From: Zelonia costaricensis
Lineage: Eukaryota; Euglenozoa; Kinetoplastea; Trypanosomatida; Trypanosomatidae
Assembly (NCBI GenBank): GCA_030849075.1
Contig: JASAOO010003454.1
Span: forward strand, 1-64,000
Length of the DNA: 64,000 nucleotides
Reading direction: 5' to 3'
Part shown: piece after piece, positions 1-10,021 of the stretch
How the letters are laid out: each line of letters begins with the position of its first letter
How positions within the stretch are numbered: position 1 is the first letter of the stretch
The notes under the pieces: generated by a model
The model's database searches: none
Seen by the model: the letters and a program-made list of their open reading frames with translations, nothing else
Told to the model about the DNA's origin: nothing
Translations under genes and position numbers: made by a program

Positions 1-348
1 CTGCTGCTGCTTCATCTTGATGATCTCGCGCTTCTTCAAGCACTTGATTGCGTAGTACTCATCCGTGCCCCTGCGCTGTGCGATACGGACGCGGCCGAAG
101 GAGCCAGTACCGAGCGTGTTCTTCATGTCGAAGTCCGTCAACTTCCAGCTCAACGCCTCCGCCTTCTCGAAGCCCATCCCAACTCGCACCACCGAATGGG
201 AGGACGCGGACTTGGGCGACGGAGACCCGACAGGAGAGCTGGGCGTCAGGTTGAGAGGCAGCGAAACCGCTGAACGCGATTCGAGCTTTCGTGGGGCTAC
301 TGAGATGCGGATCGTGCCGGCGTGCGACGGCGCCCTGTCCACGTACAT
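1..348 (-). CDS. PKAC: cAMP-dependent protein kinase (PKA) catalytic subunit, N-terminal part, cut by window edge
   Basis: AGC-family Ser/Thr kinase, N-terminal 116 residues only; the gene continues to the left of base 1. The kinase domain begins with a PKA-type WKLTDFDMKNTLG entry and a complete glycine-rich loop LGTGSFGRV (residues 79-87). The ATP-anchoring lysine follows in YAIKCLKK (K102). Residues 1-65 are a Ser/Pro-rich extension outside the kinase fold. The ATG at 346-348 is the only in-frame ATG, although the frame stays open back to about 597. A predicted SL acceptor at 693-694 lies upstream of that open stretch. The family call is firm; which PKA-C isoform it is cannot be settled from the fragment. 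Confidence 0.9.
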   Translation of the reverse strand, partial: MYVDRAPSHAGTIRISVAPRKLESRSAVSLPLNLTPSSPVGSPSPKSASSHSVVRVGMGFEKAEALSWKLTDFDMKNTLGTGSFGRVRIAQRRGTDEYYAIKCLKKREIIKMKQQQ

Positions 349-1493
349 ACTTGCTGCGCGGATTCGCGCAAGAGAAGGTGACTTCCGTACAGCAGGAAAC
401 CCAGTCGCAGCTTGACTCCTCAAGGCGAGGGGACGGAGGCGAGACGAGAATGGCGCGCGGTGCGTTGACTTCTTTCTCGACGAGGACAGCACACGCCGGC
501 GCCTGGGGCAAGGTGGCGATCGGTGTATCCTGCTGGGTATCACTTGCAGCTGGGATGTGCAGGCCTCCGCCTCGTGAGCAGGAATGACAAAGCCGCGTTA
601 CAAAGGAATACACAGCCGGAGGGGTGGGGGTGGGTGGAGAGAGGGCACGTCTGAGTAGTGCTTCTGTTTTCTTGCGGAGTGGATCGAAGCAACTAAATTC
701 AGGACGCGGTCAGCGGAGCGGGGATGCGGTTTGACGGTGCAGGTTTGGGCAGCCGCGCGTGGCCGTGAGGCGCGTAGCCGTGGATGTTAATGTGCGAGAG
801 TGCGAGTCGCCCCGGAGTTGGGGGGAGGGGGGGTTGGCACGCCGCGCATTCCGTGTACAGTCAAAGAGAGTGAAAAAATGCAGTGCGAGGAGAGAGAGGA
901 GTGAAAGGAAGTTGGAAAGATGTAGGCCTGCGTGAACGCGGTAGACCGGCTGGCAGGTTCGTGTTGTCGCCCGGCGTGAGTGCTCCTTTCGAACTGTCAC
1001 GGTGGTGCCCTTCCCCCCGCCCACCTCTCTTCGACGATCACACGCACGTGTCACGGGCTGTCGCTCACACCTCAGCGGTCAATGGCTAAAAAATGCTGTT
1101 GTCGCGGTCGTCGAGCGAGGTGGAGAAAACGTGTATGTGGGGCACACCCCGCGGCGTGAGCTTCGTGGGCCACAACCTCACCGCATCTCACCAAGGCTGG
1201 GATACCGGAGTAAGTGAGCTGCTGCCCAGCTGGCACGCGGGCGGCAACCTTCATTCCGCTGCGCATCGCATTAGCACTCCTGCACGATGCTACCGCTCTC
1301 GGTTGCTGTCTCACGAGCTTCGTTTCTTCTTTAAGCGCGGTCATCTATGCGGCTGATGCACGCTGCTCGTGACAGGTGTTATAACCAGCCGGTCCTCCAG
1401 GTAGCACTGTGCGCCATCACACAGAAACACACACACACACTTCGCTCACGCTCGCTCTGACTCTTAGCGTCTTCCAGAAGTGACCACCACGCG
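349..1493. other. Intergenic: PRP8 3' flank and PKAC 5' leader
   Basis: No credible gene. It holds the PKAC leader, a minus-strand pyrimidine tract at about 866-927, a G-rich stretch near 818-835 and a short (CA)7 tract at about 1427-1440. Open frames here have no recognisable domains. Confidence 0.7.
693..694 (-). promoter_or_regulatory. Predicted spliced-leader acceptor AG for PKAC
   Basis: On the minus strand a pyrimidine-rich tract (about 866-927) is followed by a stretch with no AG until 693-694. The first AG after the tract is the expected acceptor. It would give a 5' UTR of about 344 nt. No experimental mapping is available. Confidence 0.5.
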
Positions 1494-4400
1494 TCACGCG
1501 CCCGCCACACCGGCCTCGTTGCCGAAGACGTCGTTGGCGTCGGCCTCGTCCGCCGCCTCCGCGGCGTCGCCGATGCGCGCGAAGTTGAGGAAGTGGTCGG
1601 GTCGGTGCAGCGCGTGGAAGAAGGGCAGCGGGACGTCGACGACGACGTCGTACTCGGTGTTCTCGCGCCACAGTGCGCCCTTGAAGAAGTAGTTCCACGC
1701 CCGCTCCGCTGGCACCAGGAAGAAGCACCGCGCCTCCGAAGAGAGGGTGCCGCGGCACGGCGAGGAGAAGGCGGGGTCCGTTGCCTCCGGTGTCTTCTTC
1801 AGCAGCCGCTCGTACTCCTGCTGCGCCCAAGCGATGCCGTCGGCAGTGGTGCTGTAGCAGCGCACCGTCACCCCCTCCTCGGACATCTCCAGTACCGCGG
1901 TCAGGAAGCCCTGCGGAACCATGCCGTCGTTGCACACCAGCGCGCGGCCCTGCAGAGCAAGGTCGTGCGACGTCAGCTGCGCCTCGCTCTCCCCGATGCG
2001 CAGGAGGCCGAGGAAGGACAGGTTTGCCTCTGCCACCGCCGGTGCGTCGAATGGGATGCGCGGCGGGGTGCGCGCCTCCACCGCCGTCCCGAACTGCGGC
2101 GGCACCATGATGCACAGCACCTCCTTGATGTTGGGCGAGTCGGGCAGGGCGTGGCCGAACATGTAGGCGCAGCACTGCACCTTGACGTCGCAGCACGCCA
2201 GCAGCTTCTGCACGGCGTCCTCGGAGAAAATCAGCTGGTCGCTGGCGCCTGTCGCACCGGCCGCGTCGAACGTGATGGTGGTGTTTTCATCGAGGAAGGC
2301 GGCGTCGGCAAGGGAGCGGGGGCGCCAGTTGTTGTCCAGCGCCGTGGCCCCAAAGTCGAAGGCGGCCTTGACCTTCCGCTTCACCACGTCGCCGCTGCCG
2401 GTGACGACGCTCACCGTCTGCGTCTCGGCCAGCTTCGTGCGCCGCATCGCCTCGATCTCCTTCATCTCCTCCTGCTGGATCTCGATGTTGGCCATGCGCT
2501 TGCCCAGCAGAATGCCCTCCTTCTCCTTCTCGGTGAAGTCCTTCGGGCTGACGTTCATGCGGCGCGCCGAGTCGGCGATGATCATTTCCTGCAGCCGGAT
2601 CGAGACCTGCTCCCACTCTTGCCGTGTCGCGTACGTTGGCCAGAAGTGCGCCGCGCTCACCTCCACGTGCAGGTCCGGCACGAGGATCTGCCGCGTGCGC
2701 TGCAGATTGATGTGGTAGCCACGAAGCACGAGGTTCAGCAGGTTGAAGCAGGTGATCGGCTGAAACTGCAGGCTCTGCTGCCAGTCGTCGTAGATGCAGA
2801 ACTCCCAGCCCTTGCTCTCCATCGCAGCGATGCGGAGCTCGACGAGGCGGCTGTGGCGCAGCACCATCGGCAGCGGCAGGTTGAGGTCGCTCTGGCCAAT
2901 AATGATGTTTGGGTAGTCGAGCACGAGCATGTTGTGCAGCGTCTGGCGGAAGCGCGAGCGCGTGACGATGATCTTGCTCGGCCGCTCGCTGGGCGGGCAG
3001 CTGCGCAGCCACGACGCAATCTCCTCCGCCGCCTTCTCGCGTGCCAGCTTCGAGCGGCGCTTCTGCCCGGCAAACACGCTGCGGTGCACGACGCTCATCT
3101 TGAGGGAGCCAGAGACTGGCTCGAAGACGAGCACCGCGCCGTTCTCCGACTTGAACTTCTTGCCGCCGTCGGGTGTGGGCTGCTCGCTTGTCACGTACGT
3201 GGCGCTGTCGTCGACGATCCAGGTCCGCATGCCGCTCGAGAAGAGCTCGGCGATGTTGGTGTCCGAGAGGCTCGCCTCCGTCGGGGCCGAGCTGAAGAGG
3301 CCAAGGTCGCGCTTCATGCGGTCGCGCAGCGTGTTGAGGGTGATGTTGTTCTTCATGATCACGGGCATCAGCTTTCCCATGAACCCCTTCATACCAGGAA
3401 TCCAGTACCCAAACGCGCTGTGGCAGTTGTAGGCCAGGTCGATGGCGACGACGATGCCGGCCGGGAACGGGTACATGCGCGCTGTCGAGTACTCGTAGAA
3501 CTTCTTGCGCGCGTACTCGGCGATGTTGTGGCTGTCGTAGTTGCCCCACCGCAGCTGCACGTCAATCCAGAACTTTGACGTCGTGTTGTGCTGGTAGCTG
3601 TCGCCCGCCTCGTCGGCCAGGCTCGTCGGCTTCGACGTGACAGACCAGCGGGCCGCGCTGACCAGGACGACGTCAGCGGCCGAGCTCGTGAAGGTGTACG
3701 ACTTCTGTGGGTGCTGCTGCTGCAGCGTCACCGAGGCGGCGCCGAGGTCGACAAGGGTGTCCTTCAGCTTGCTCGCCACGTCGTTGACAACGGCGCCGTG
3801 CGACTTCTCCCACAGGGAGCCGCTGAAGATCTTGATGAGCGACTTCTTGATCGTCTCGAGCTTGCCGCACATGAAGACGCCGGTCGTCTCCACCTTGGAC
3901 TCGAAGCCGGCCTGGATGTCGGAGCGGTTGATCGTCGGGCTCCACCAGAGCGCGAAACGTTGGTTTGGCACCTTGCTCAGACCCGCGCGCTGCTGCTTTG
4001 CCAGCTTCGTATCCTTCTTCGTGTTCTCAAAGCCGCCGGAGCGGTCGAACTCGATACCCTCCCAGGAGGGGAAGCCGGTGCCCTTGAAGAGGCTGTGCTC
4101 GAGAATCGCCTCCACGCCGCCGAGGGCGTTGTTCATGTCCGCCCGGTACCGCTCCATCACCCCGCCGCAGATGTTGCCGTCGTGCTCCATGTGGAACCAC
4201 CAGTTCTTGAGGTACTTGCCGGCCAGGTAGCGCTGGAACTCCATGCGGGCGCGGAAGCCGGCGTCGAAGTGGAAGAGCGGCGCGTGCCGCGAGAAGCGCA
4301 CCCGGATGCGTGGGATGCCCTTGTCGATGATGTCCTCGATGTCGTCGAGCGAGACGCGGCCGCCACGCGCCTTGGCCTCGCGCTCGCGGCTGCGAAACTC

Positions 4401-7400
4401 CAGCCACGCCTTCTCGCTCTCCTTGATCTCGGTCTCCCACGGCGTGTAGTACTGGAGGATGTTCGGGATGGGCACACCCTCCTCGTTCGTCAGGCCCGCG
4501 TAGAAGAACTGCACGCCGGTGCTCGTCGTCTTCGAGTACACCGTGTCCTTGGCCGGAATCAGCGAGTGGCCGACCGAGAGCATGCCCAGGCCGCCGAGGT
4601 CGGACGGCGCGTAGAACATTGCCGGTGGGAAGCGCGACTTGGCGCGCGAGTTGAGGGCCATCATCACTCGCGCCTGCATGCGGTGCTCGGCACGCGCCAG
4701 GATCGCCTGCAGCTCCTCCGTCCCGAGAATGGCCTCACGATAGAAGGGCACAATCTCCGTGATCAAGGCGTTCCACTTGGCGGCGATGCTGTGGAACGTC
4801 GAGCTGCCCACCATCATCACGGTGCGGCGCGCCTTGTTGCGGATCATGTTCACGTGCTCCTTCGTCACCTGCAGGAAGGCGCGGCACGAGATGTCCTTGG
4901 TGGTGTGGTTGCGCAGACTCCACATCGACTCGCTCTCGAGGATGTCCGTCTCGGTGCGCACGACCGGCAGCAGCCGCACCGAGAAGCCCGCCATCTCGAA
5001 CAGCAGGTTCGGGTTGTCCTTGGAGTAGACGCTGACGAAACTGTTCGCCTCCGTGATGGCCGCCATCGAGGGCGGAAGACGGCCACGGAACTCCCAAAGC
5101 ACCGCGCGGGCGAGGTTCACGTCGGACAGGAAGAGCCGCATGCGTGCGTCGCGTGGCCACTCCTTCGCGTTCTTGAAGCCGTACACGGACGCGTTGACGG
5201 CGCGCAGCTCGGGGTCGGACTTGGTCTCCTCCAGGTAGCGGCGCCGCACCTGGTCCGCCTCCGTCTTGGTGTAGCGCAGCACGACGTACACCTCGTTCTT
5301 GTAGCGGCAGTAGGCGCGGATGGGGTGCGACGTGGCGAGGTACGGGTCGCGGAAAAAGGACATGAACGGGTTCGGCTTCGTCGCGGTGCCGGCCATCTCC
5401 TTGCTACGCTGCGTGCCGAGGAGCAGCACATCCATGACGAGGCCCCAGTACTGCGCCAGGAAGGGCGCGAACATGAAGCCGCGGATGAGGCCCTTGTAGT
5501 GGTGGTAGCTCATGTCCTTGAACTCGACCACGACGTCGTGCCGGCTGACAATGTAGTCGACGAGGGACTTGTCCATGATCAGCTCCAGCATGGGCCGGAA
5601 GAAGTTCCAGTCCACGTTGTCGTAGAAGGCGTCCTCGAGGTTGCTGCGCAGCAGGACGACCGACTCGTCGTGCGCGACATCCCACATGTCTGGGCTGTTG
5701 TTGATGCCCTCACACCACTTGTACAGCAGCTGCGGCAGCGGCTCCACATCAGACGGCTTCACCCAGTTCGGGAAAAGCCGCTGCACGTTCATTGCCTTGT
5801 ACCAGAGGTACTGATCGAGGAAGGAGTCGACCATCTTCTCCTGCGGCACGACGTTGTATAGAGGGTAGAGGTGCGAAAAGTTGTCCATGTACTCCACCTC
5901 CACATCCTTGAAGCGGCGCTGGTGGGCGAGGGCGTCGACGATGCGGGACAGCGCCTCGTGTGGGGCGTTGAAGGACTCCTCGATGCGGGCCTGCTCCTCG
6001 CGCTGGTTTGCCGTGAGCCGGTTCGCGATGTTGTGCTGATCGCGCAGCCGGTTCAGCGAGAGCTGCAGCAGCGACAGCTCCGCCGTCTTGGAGGGGTCCG
6101 GGAAGGCGATCTTCTTGAAGCCTCGGTCGTTGAGCCAGTTGGCCATCATGCGGTAGATCTCCGTCGCCTCGGCCGGCGCCATGATGGTGGCCGCGTCCTC
6201 GCCGGACATGTAGCGCCGCTGGCGCCGCTGCTCGTCCATGATCTTGAGCCGCGTCAGCCGGCCGAGGTTCTTCATGAAGGCCTGCTTGTCGACCGTGTCG
6301 CCCTCCGCGATGCGCCGGCGCTGCAGCTGGGTGGTGCGGATGTACTCCTCCGAGCGGAGCTTGACGTACTTGCCGACCAGGTCAGTCAGCGGCTTGGCGA
6401 GTCCCGGCACGCTCCAGGGCAGCCCGGCGCGCCAGTGGCGGAACGCCTCGTTCATGTGCTGGTCCATGGTCACAATCACGGAGCTCTTCACGTTGTCGGG
6501 CAGCATCTCCCGCAGTTCGCGCCGAAACGCCTCCTTGATGTTGACGTCCTTGTCCGGCTCGACACGCTGCCGGGTGATCTTCTTTCCCGCCGTCTTGCCC
6601 TTCTGCACGCGGCCGTGCAGGACGCGGTCGGTGAGGTTGCTCAGGTAGCGCTGCAGCAGCGGCGTCATCCCTCGCATGAAGAAGACCCACACCCGCCACG
6701 CCGGGCCCCAGAAGCCGTTGCCCGGGCCGCTCGGCACGCCGCCCACGTTGAACTTGCTGTAGAGCATGTGCTTCAGGTCCCGGCTGCGCTTGATCTGCCG
6801 CATTGCGCGCAGCTTGTAGCGGTACACCCCCGTCAGCACCCCGACGTGCGAGAAGAGGTAGTGCGTCGCGTCAGCGAGCTGCAGGGCGTCAGTCGTGCCG
6901 AGGCGGTACATGACATGCATGTCGACAAGCCGCTTCATGAAGCCCAGCAGCTCGCGGATCATGTGAAAGGCGGGACCGAGGCGGCTCTTCTTGATCTCCT
7001 TGGTCGTGAGCGTCCGGGTCGGCTTCGCCTCAAAGTTGTAGTCGATGTGCACGTACGGCAGGCACTTCATGTTGATGAGCTGCACGAGCATGTTGTGCCC
7101 CTGCCGCACCACCTGCAGCGCCGCCTCCAGCCACTCCATGCGCGTCTTGGAGAAGTAGCGCAGCTCCGCCATCTTGTCGAGCCGCCGCTTCTCCTGCGCC
7201 GCGCTCATGTCCGCGTGGACGGCAGCCTCGGTTGCCGCCGCCGCGGCGGCGGCGCGGCCACGCTGCCGCACCGTGTGCAGCAGCGACCGCTTCACGTGGT
7301 GCTTGAGCAGCTGCGTATAGCTGCGCAAGATCTTGTCGCGGTCGTCGCTCGTCAGCAGGTCGGGTGGGTCCTGGTACCACTTGTCGCACAGCGGCACGTC

Positions 7401-8804
7401 GATGCGGCGCTTCATGCCGCCCTCGAACTCGTTGAACGGCGCCGGGGCGAAGAGCAGTGACAGGCCCACCTTGGTGTTTGCCTGTTCCAGCGGCAGGTCT
7501 GCCAGGAACGGGGCGAAGTCGTCCGGCAGCTCCAGCCGCACGTCGGTGGCGTCCTCGACGTACTGGCCGCCGGCACGCGTCCACGTGGAGGAGCACAGCG
7601 CCGCCTGCGCGCGGGGCACGTCGGTGTACCGCTTCTCGACCGCCTTGATGGCGTTGAGCGACGGGTGGAACGTGAAGCACGGCAGCTCGGGGTCGTCGTT
7701 CTCGACGCGCACGGTCGGCGGGTAGTGGTACGGCGCCAGCTCGACGCCCTCCACCACGGCGCTGTAGAGGAACGGAAACGCGATCTGCCGCTCCGTCAGC
7801 ATCGTGAAGCGCGGCTTGCGCGGGTTGTCGCGGTGGATGATGCGGCGCAGATCGTTGAACTCCGTCCAGTCGTCGTCCGCCTCCTGCGTTCCGCGAATCC
7901 CCGGTGGGGGCTCGAACTTGGGGCCGCGCGGGATGGACAGGTGCATCGCCTTGGCCGCGTAGAACGACTTGAGGTCCCACAGGTAGAAGTAGTTGCGGTC
8001 GTCGAGCGTGGGCAGGATCGGCGAGGCGGCTCGGTATAGCGCCTCCATGACGTCCAGCGTGAAGTAGTAGCCGTTGGGTCGCCGCGGACCGCGGATCTGG
8101 TTCGGTGAGACGAGGCGGGGAAACGGGTCGTAGAACCAGCCGGCAATACCTGCGTTGTCCTCCTCGTCAATGTCGTCGTGCACCGGCGGCGGTGGCACGC
8201 GGTCCATCAAGTAGTCGGCGAAGTCTAGCGGCGGCTCGTTCTCGTCGCCCTTGTGCACGGCCCGCCGGAAGCCGCCGCCCTCCTGCAGCAGCTCCACCTT
8301 GTTGGCCCGCATCTTGGTCCACATGGAGCCCCACTGCGCAACGTAGAGCGGCTCGGCCACCGTCGGCGTGTCGTCGACAATCGTGAGCACGCCGCCGACG
8401 TGGTAGACGACGTTCACGTAGCGCGCCTCCTCCCATGGCATCGGCATGTTCTCGAGCAGCTTGAAAAGCGCGAGTGGGATGTAGGGCAGCATGCCGACGC
8501 ACAGCTTGCGCTCCGACTTGAAGCGCTTGCCGCCGAGGTCGCCGTTGTCCTTGACGACCTTCCGGATAAACTCGGGCGGCATGAGGTCCTTTTCCCCCAC
8601 CGCGGCCCGGTAGGCGGCGCGGAAGCCGTAACGCTCCGTGTTCATGCGCTGCCACGCCAAAATGTGCCGCTGACGTGCCTCCCGCTGCTCCTCCGCCTCC
8701 ATCTCGGCCAGGAGGGCGGGGTCAACGTCGACGAAGTCGTCGTCGGCATCGTCAAAACCCGGGGGGCCACTCGGGGCCTCCGCAAAGCCTGGAGGGGCGG
8801 CCAT
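1494..8804 (-). CDS. PRP8: Pre-mRNA-processing-splicing factor 8 (PRP8), U5 snRNP core
   Basis: 2,436 aa scaffold of the spliceosome catalytic centre. In trypanosomatids it serves trans-splicing of the spliced leader and the few cis-introns, in the nucleus. It is collinear with human and yeast PRP8: PRO8NT near 50-180, PROCN about 400-930, RRM-like region about 1065-1155 (FKDMSYHHYKGLIRGF), U5-contact region from about 1255 (SFVSVYSKDNPNLLFEM), U6-contact region about 1490-1650 (GIPRIRVRF; WWSPTINRSDIQ), RNase H-like domain IV about 1825-2070 (WIDVQLRWGNYDSHNIAEYA just before it), and a Jab1/MPN-like domain about 2175-2330 (CAYMFGHALPDSPNIKEVL). It ends in HRPDHFLNFA as in orthologues. The ATG at 8802-8804 is chosen; the frame is open 24 codons further but without an ATG. 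Length is normal and no frameshift is seen. Confidence 0.97.
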   Translation of the reverse strand: MAAPPGFAEAPSGPPGFDDADDDFVDVDPALLAEMEAEEQREARQRHILAWQRMNTERYGFRAAYRAAVGEKDLMPPEFIRKVVKDNGDLGGKRFKSERKLCVGMLPYIPLALFKLLENMPMPWEEARYVNVVYHVGGVLTIVDDTPTVAEPLYVAQWGSMWTKMRANKVELLQEGGGFRRAVHKGDENEPPLDFADYLMDRVPPPPVHDDIDEEDNAGIAGWFYDPFPRLVSPNQIRGPRRPNGYYFTLDVMEALYRAASPILPTLDDRNYFYLWDLKSFYAAKAMHLSIPRGPKFEPPPGIRGTQEADDDWTEFNDLRRIIHRDNPRKPRFTMLTERQIAFPFLYSAVVEGVELAPYHYPPTVRVENDDPELPCFTFHPSLNAIKAVEKRYTDVPRAQAALCSSTWTRAGGQYVEDATDVRLELPDDFAPFLADLPLEQANTKVGLSLLFAPAPFNEFEGGMKRRIDVPLCDKWYQDPPDLLTSDDRDKILRSYTQLLKHHVKRSLLHTVRQRGRAAAAAAATEAAVHADMSAAQEKRRLDKMAELRYFSKTRMEWLEAALQVVRQGHNMLVQLINMKCLPYVHIDYNFEAKPTRTLTTKEIKKSRLGPAFHMIRELLGFMKRLVDMHVMYRLGTTDALQLADATHYLFSHVGVLTGVYRYKLRAMRQIKRSRDLKHMLYSKFNVGGVPSGPGNGFWGPAWRVWVFFMRGMTPLLQRYLSNLTDRVLHGRVQKGKTAGKKITRQRVEPDKDVNIKEAFRRELREMLPDNVKSSVIVTMDQHMNEAFRHWRAGLPWSVPGLAKPLTDLVGKYVKLRSEEYIRTTQLQRRRIAEGDTVDKQAFMKNLGRLTRLKIMDEQRRQRRYMSGEDAATIMAPAEATEIYRMMANWLNDRGFKKIAFPDPSKTAELSLLQLSLNRLRDQHNIANRLTANQREEQARIEESFNAPHEALSRIVDALAHQRRFKDVEVEYMDNFSHLYPLYNVVPQEKMVDSFLDQYLWYKAMNVQRLFPNWVKPSDVEPLPQLLYKWCEGINNSPDMWDVAHDESVVLLRSNLEDAFYDNVDWNFFRPMLELIMDKSLVDYIVSRHDVVVEFKDMSYHHYKGLIRGFMFAPFLAQYWGLVMDVLLLGTQRSKEMAGTATKPNPFMSFFRDPYLATSHPIRAYCRYKNEVYVVLRYTKTEADQVRRRYLEETKSDPELRAVNASVYGFKNAKEWPRDARMRLFLSDVNLARAVLWEFRGRLPPSMAAITEANSFVSVYSKDNPNLLFEMAGFSVRLLPVVRTETDILESESMWSLRNHTTKDISCRAFLQVTKEHVNMIRNKARRTVMMVGSSTFHSIAAKWNALITEIVPFYREAILGTEELQAILARAEHRMQARVMMALNSRAKSRFPPAMFYAPSDLGGLGMLSVGHSLIPAKDTVYSKTTSTGVQFFYAGLTNEEGVPIPNILQYYTPWETEIKESEKAWLEFRSREREAKARGGRVSLDDIEDIIDKGIPRIRVRFSRHAPLFHFDAGFRARMEFQRYLAGKYLKNWWFHMEHDGNICGGVMERYRADMNNALGGVEAILEHSLFKGTGFPSWEGIEFDRSGGFENTKKDTKLAKQQRAGLSKVPNQRFALWWSPTINRSDIQAGFESKVETTGVFMCGKLETIKKSLIKIFSGSLWEKSHGAVVNDVASKLKDTLVDLGAASVTLQQQHPQKSYTFTSSAADVVLVSAARWSVTSKPTSLADEAGDSYQHNTTSKFWIDVQLRWGNYDSHNIAEYARKKFYEYSTARMYPFPAGIVVAIDLAYNCHSAFGYWIPGMKGFMGKLMPVIMKNNITLNTLRDRMKRDLGLFSSAPTEASLSDTNIAELFSSGMRTWIVDDSATYVTSEQPTPDGGKKFKSENGAVLVFEPVSGSLKMSVVHRSVFAGQKRRSKLAREKAAEEIASWLRSCPPSERPSKIIVTRSRFRQTLHNMLVLDYPNIIIGQSDLNLPLPMVLRHSRLVELRIAAMESKGWEFCIYDDWQQSLQFQPITCFNLLNLVLRGYHINLQRTRQILVPDLHVEVSAAHFWPTYATRQEWEQVSIRLQEMIIADSARRMNVSPKDFTEKEKEGILLGKRMANIEIQQEEMKEIEAMRRTKLAETQTVSVVTGSGDVVKRKVKAAFDFGATALDNNWRPRSLADAAFLDENTTITFDAAGATGASDQLIFSEDAVQKLLACCDVKVQCCAYMFGHALPDSPNIKEVLCIMVPPQFGTAVEARTPPRIPFDAPAVAEANLSFLGLLRIGESEAQLTSHDLALQGRALVCNDGMVPQGFLTAVLEMSEEGVTVRCYSTTADGIAWAQQEYERLLKKTPEATDPAFSSPCRGTLSSEARCFFLVPAERAWNYFFKGALWRENTEYDVVVDVPLPFFHALHRPDHFLNFARIGDAAEAADEADANDVFGNEAGVAGA

Positions 8805-10021
8805 CGCCGTGCGGTCCTTCTTTCCTCCTCCGTTTTCTTTTCTTTTCTGTCGCTCGGCGTCGCTTGACGCGGCCACTGCGTTGTAGCTGTGCGCGATGGG
8901 CGGGCCAGCCGCTTAATGGTTCGAGCTTACGATGGTTCGGGTGTGGTTGTCGGTGCTGTCGTTTCTTTTTCTTTGCTTAGTCGCGTGTTTTACGCAGAGG
9001 ATGAAGTGGTGGGGGTGCAGCAGTATCAGCAAGGAGGTGAAGTGACAAGAGTGTTTCTGCCCACACCGCAGTGTACACCCGTGAGTGTGTGTGTGTGTGT
9101 TTGTTTGTGTGAGTGGGTGAGTGGAGGTGTGCGGTAGTTGTGTTCTGCCGCCCCGTGAATCTGCTCCTTCACGAGAATACACAAGTAAGGGAAAGGTGTT
9201 CATTGCAGCATGTGAGACGCGCAGCGAAGAGATGATGGAAAGACTACACACCCCCGCACAGCGTGGACGACAAGACTGTGTCCTAGGAGGAGAGGTGACA
9301 GGTTTTTCAAGCCTGTGGGCACGCACATCAGCAAGAGCTTCGTGCGTGGCGTGTTGGCGCCTCTTGCCCTCAGCGTGCAGCACTGTAGCTGCACACACTC
9401 GTCTTTCCCATCGGCGCATCCGTGCCCCTCCCCCCTCCCCCTTTCCCTCTTACGTTGCGCCCGCAGGCTCGAGTAGCGCGCTAGACCGAACAGGAGCTCA
9501 GCGGGCGGGCGGGTGTGCGGGCGCCAGAAACACCCGCATGTGAAGGAGGAGGTGGAATTGTGCCTCCGTGCATTTCTTCGTTGTGCTACGCTTTGTGAAA
9601 CACGTGAGTCCGTGTAGCCGCTCCGCCTGTTCTGCTGTCCCAGCCCGCACCTCCCCTTCTCGTCTCCGGCAAATGCGCGTTGCACCGCCTGCGCTGTGAC
9701 GCAGTCGCGCGAGACGGACAGCGCGCCGAGAGAGAAGGCAGCGTCATGCGGAGAGAAAGCGTAGGCCAAGCGGCGCCACAGCCGCGACACGCGTGTGTGA
9801 TTAAATGCACCACCTCACAAACAGCCCCATACAGCTCAACACACACACACACATGCGTGCGCAGCTCAACCACACGGTCGACGAAACAGCAAATGCAGTG
9901 GCCCATGCGTCCGCTTGACGAGCCGCTTTGCGCAGCGCTTCTAGGTACGCGAAACGACGGGAGACGGACGCCGATGGTCAAGCTGGACTCAGCTGCATCG
10001 GCGCCGGCGTTTGGCCGTCGC
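8805..10021. other. Intergenic upstream of PRP8
   Basis: No supported gene. The spacer contains (GT)8 at about 9085-9100 and (CA)7-8 at about 9838-9853. A minus-strand pyrimidine-rich stretch around 9000-9060 could serve PRP8 trans-splicing. The antisense and short sense frames look like translated low-complexity sequence. Confidence 0.65.

Noticed and set aside
1593..7460. Three very long plus-strand open frames (661, 757 and 529 codons) antisense to PRP8
   Set aside because: They mirror PRP8 codons. High GC at third positions removes stops from an antisense frame. Their proteins are Arg/Val/Leu/His-rich with no domain, and they oppose the direction of the cluster.
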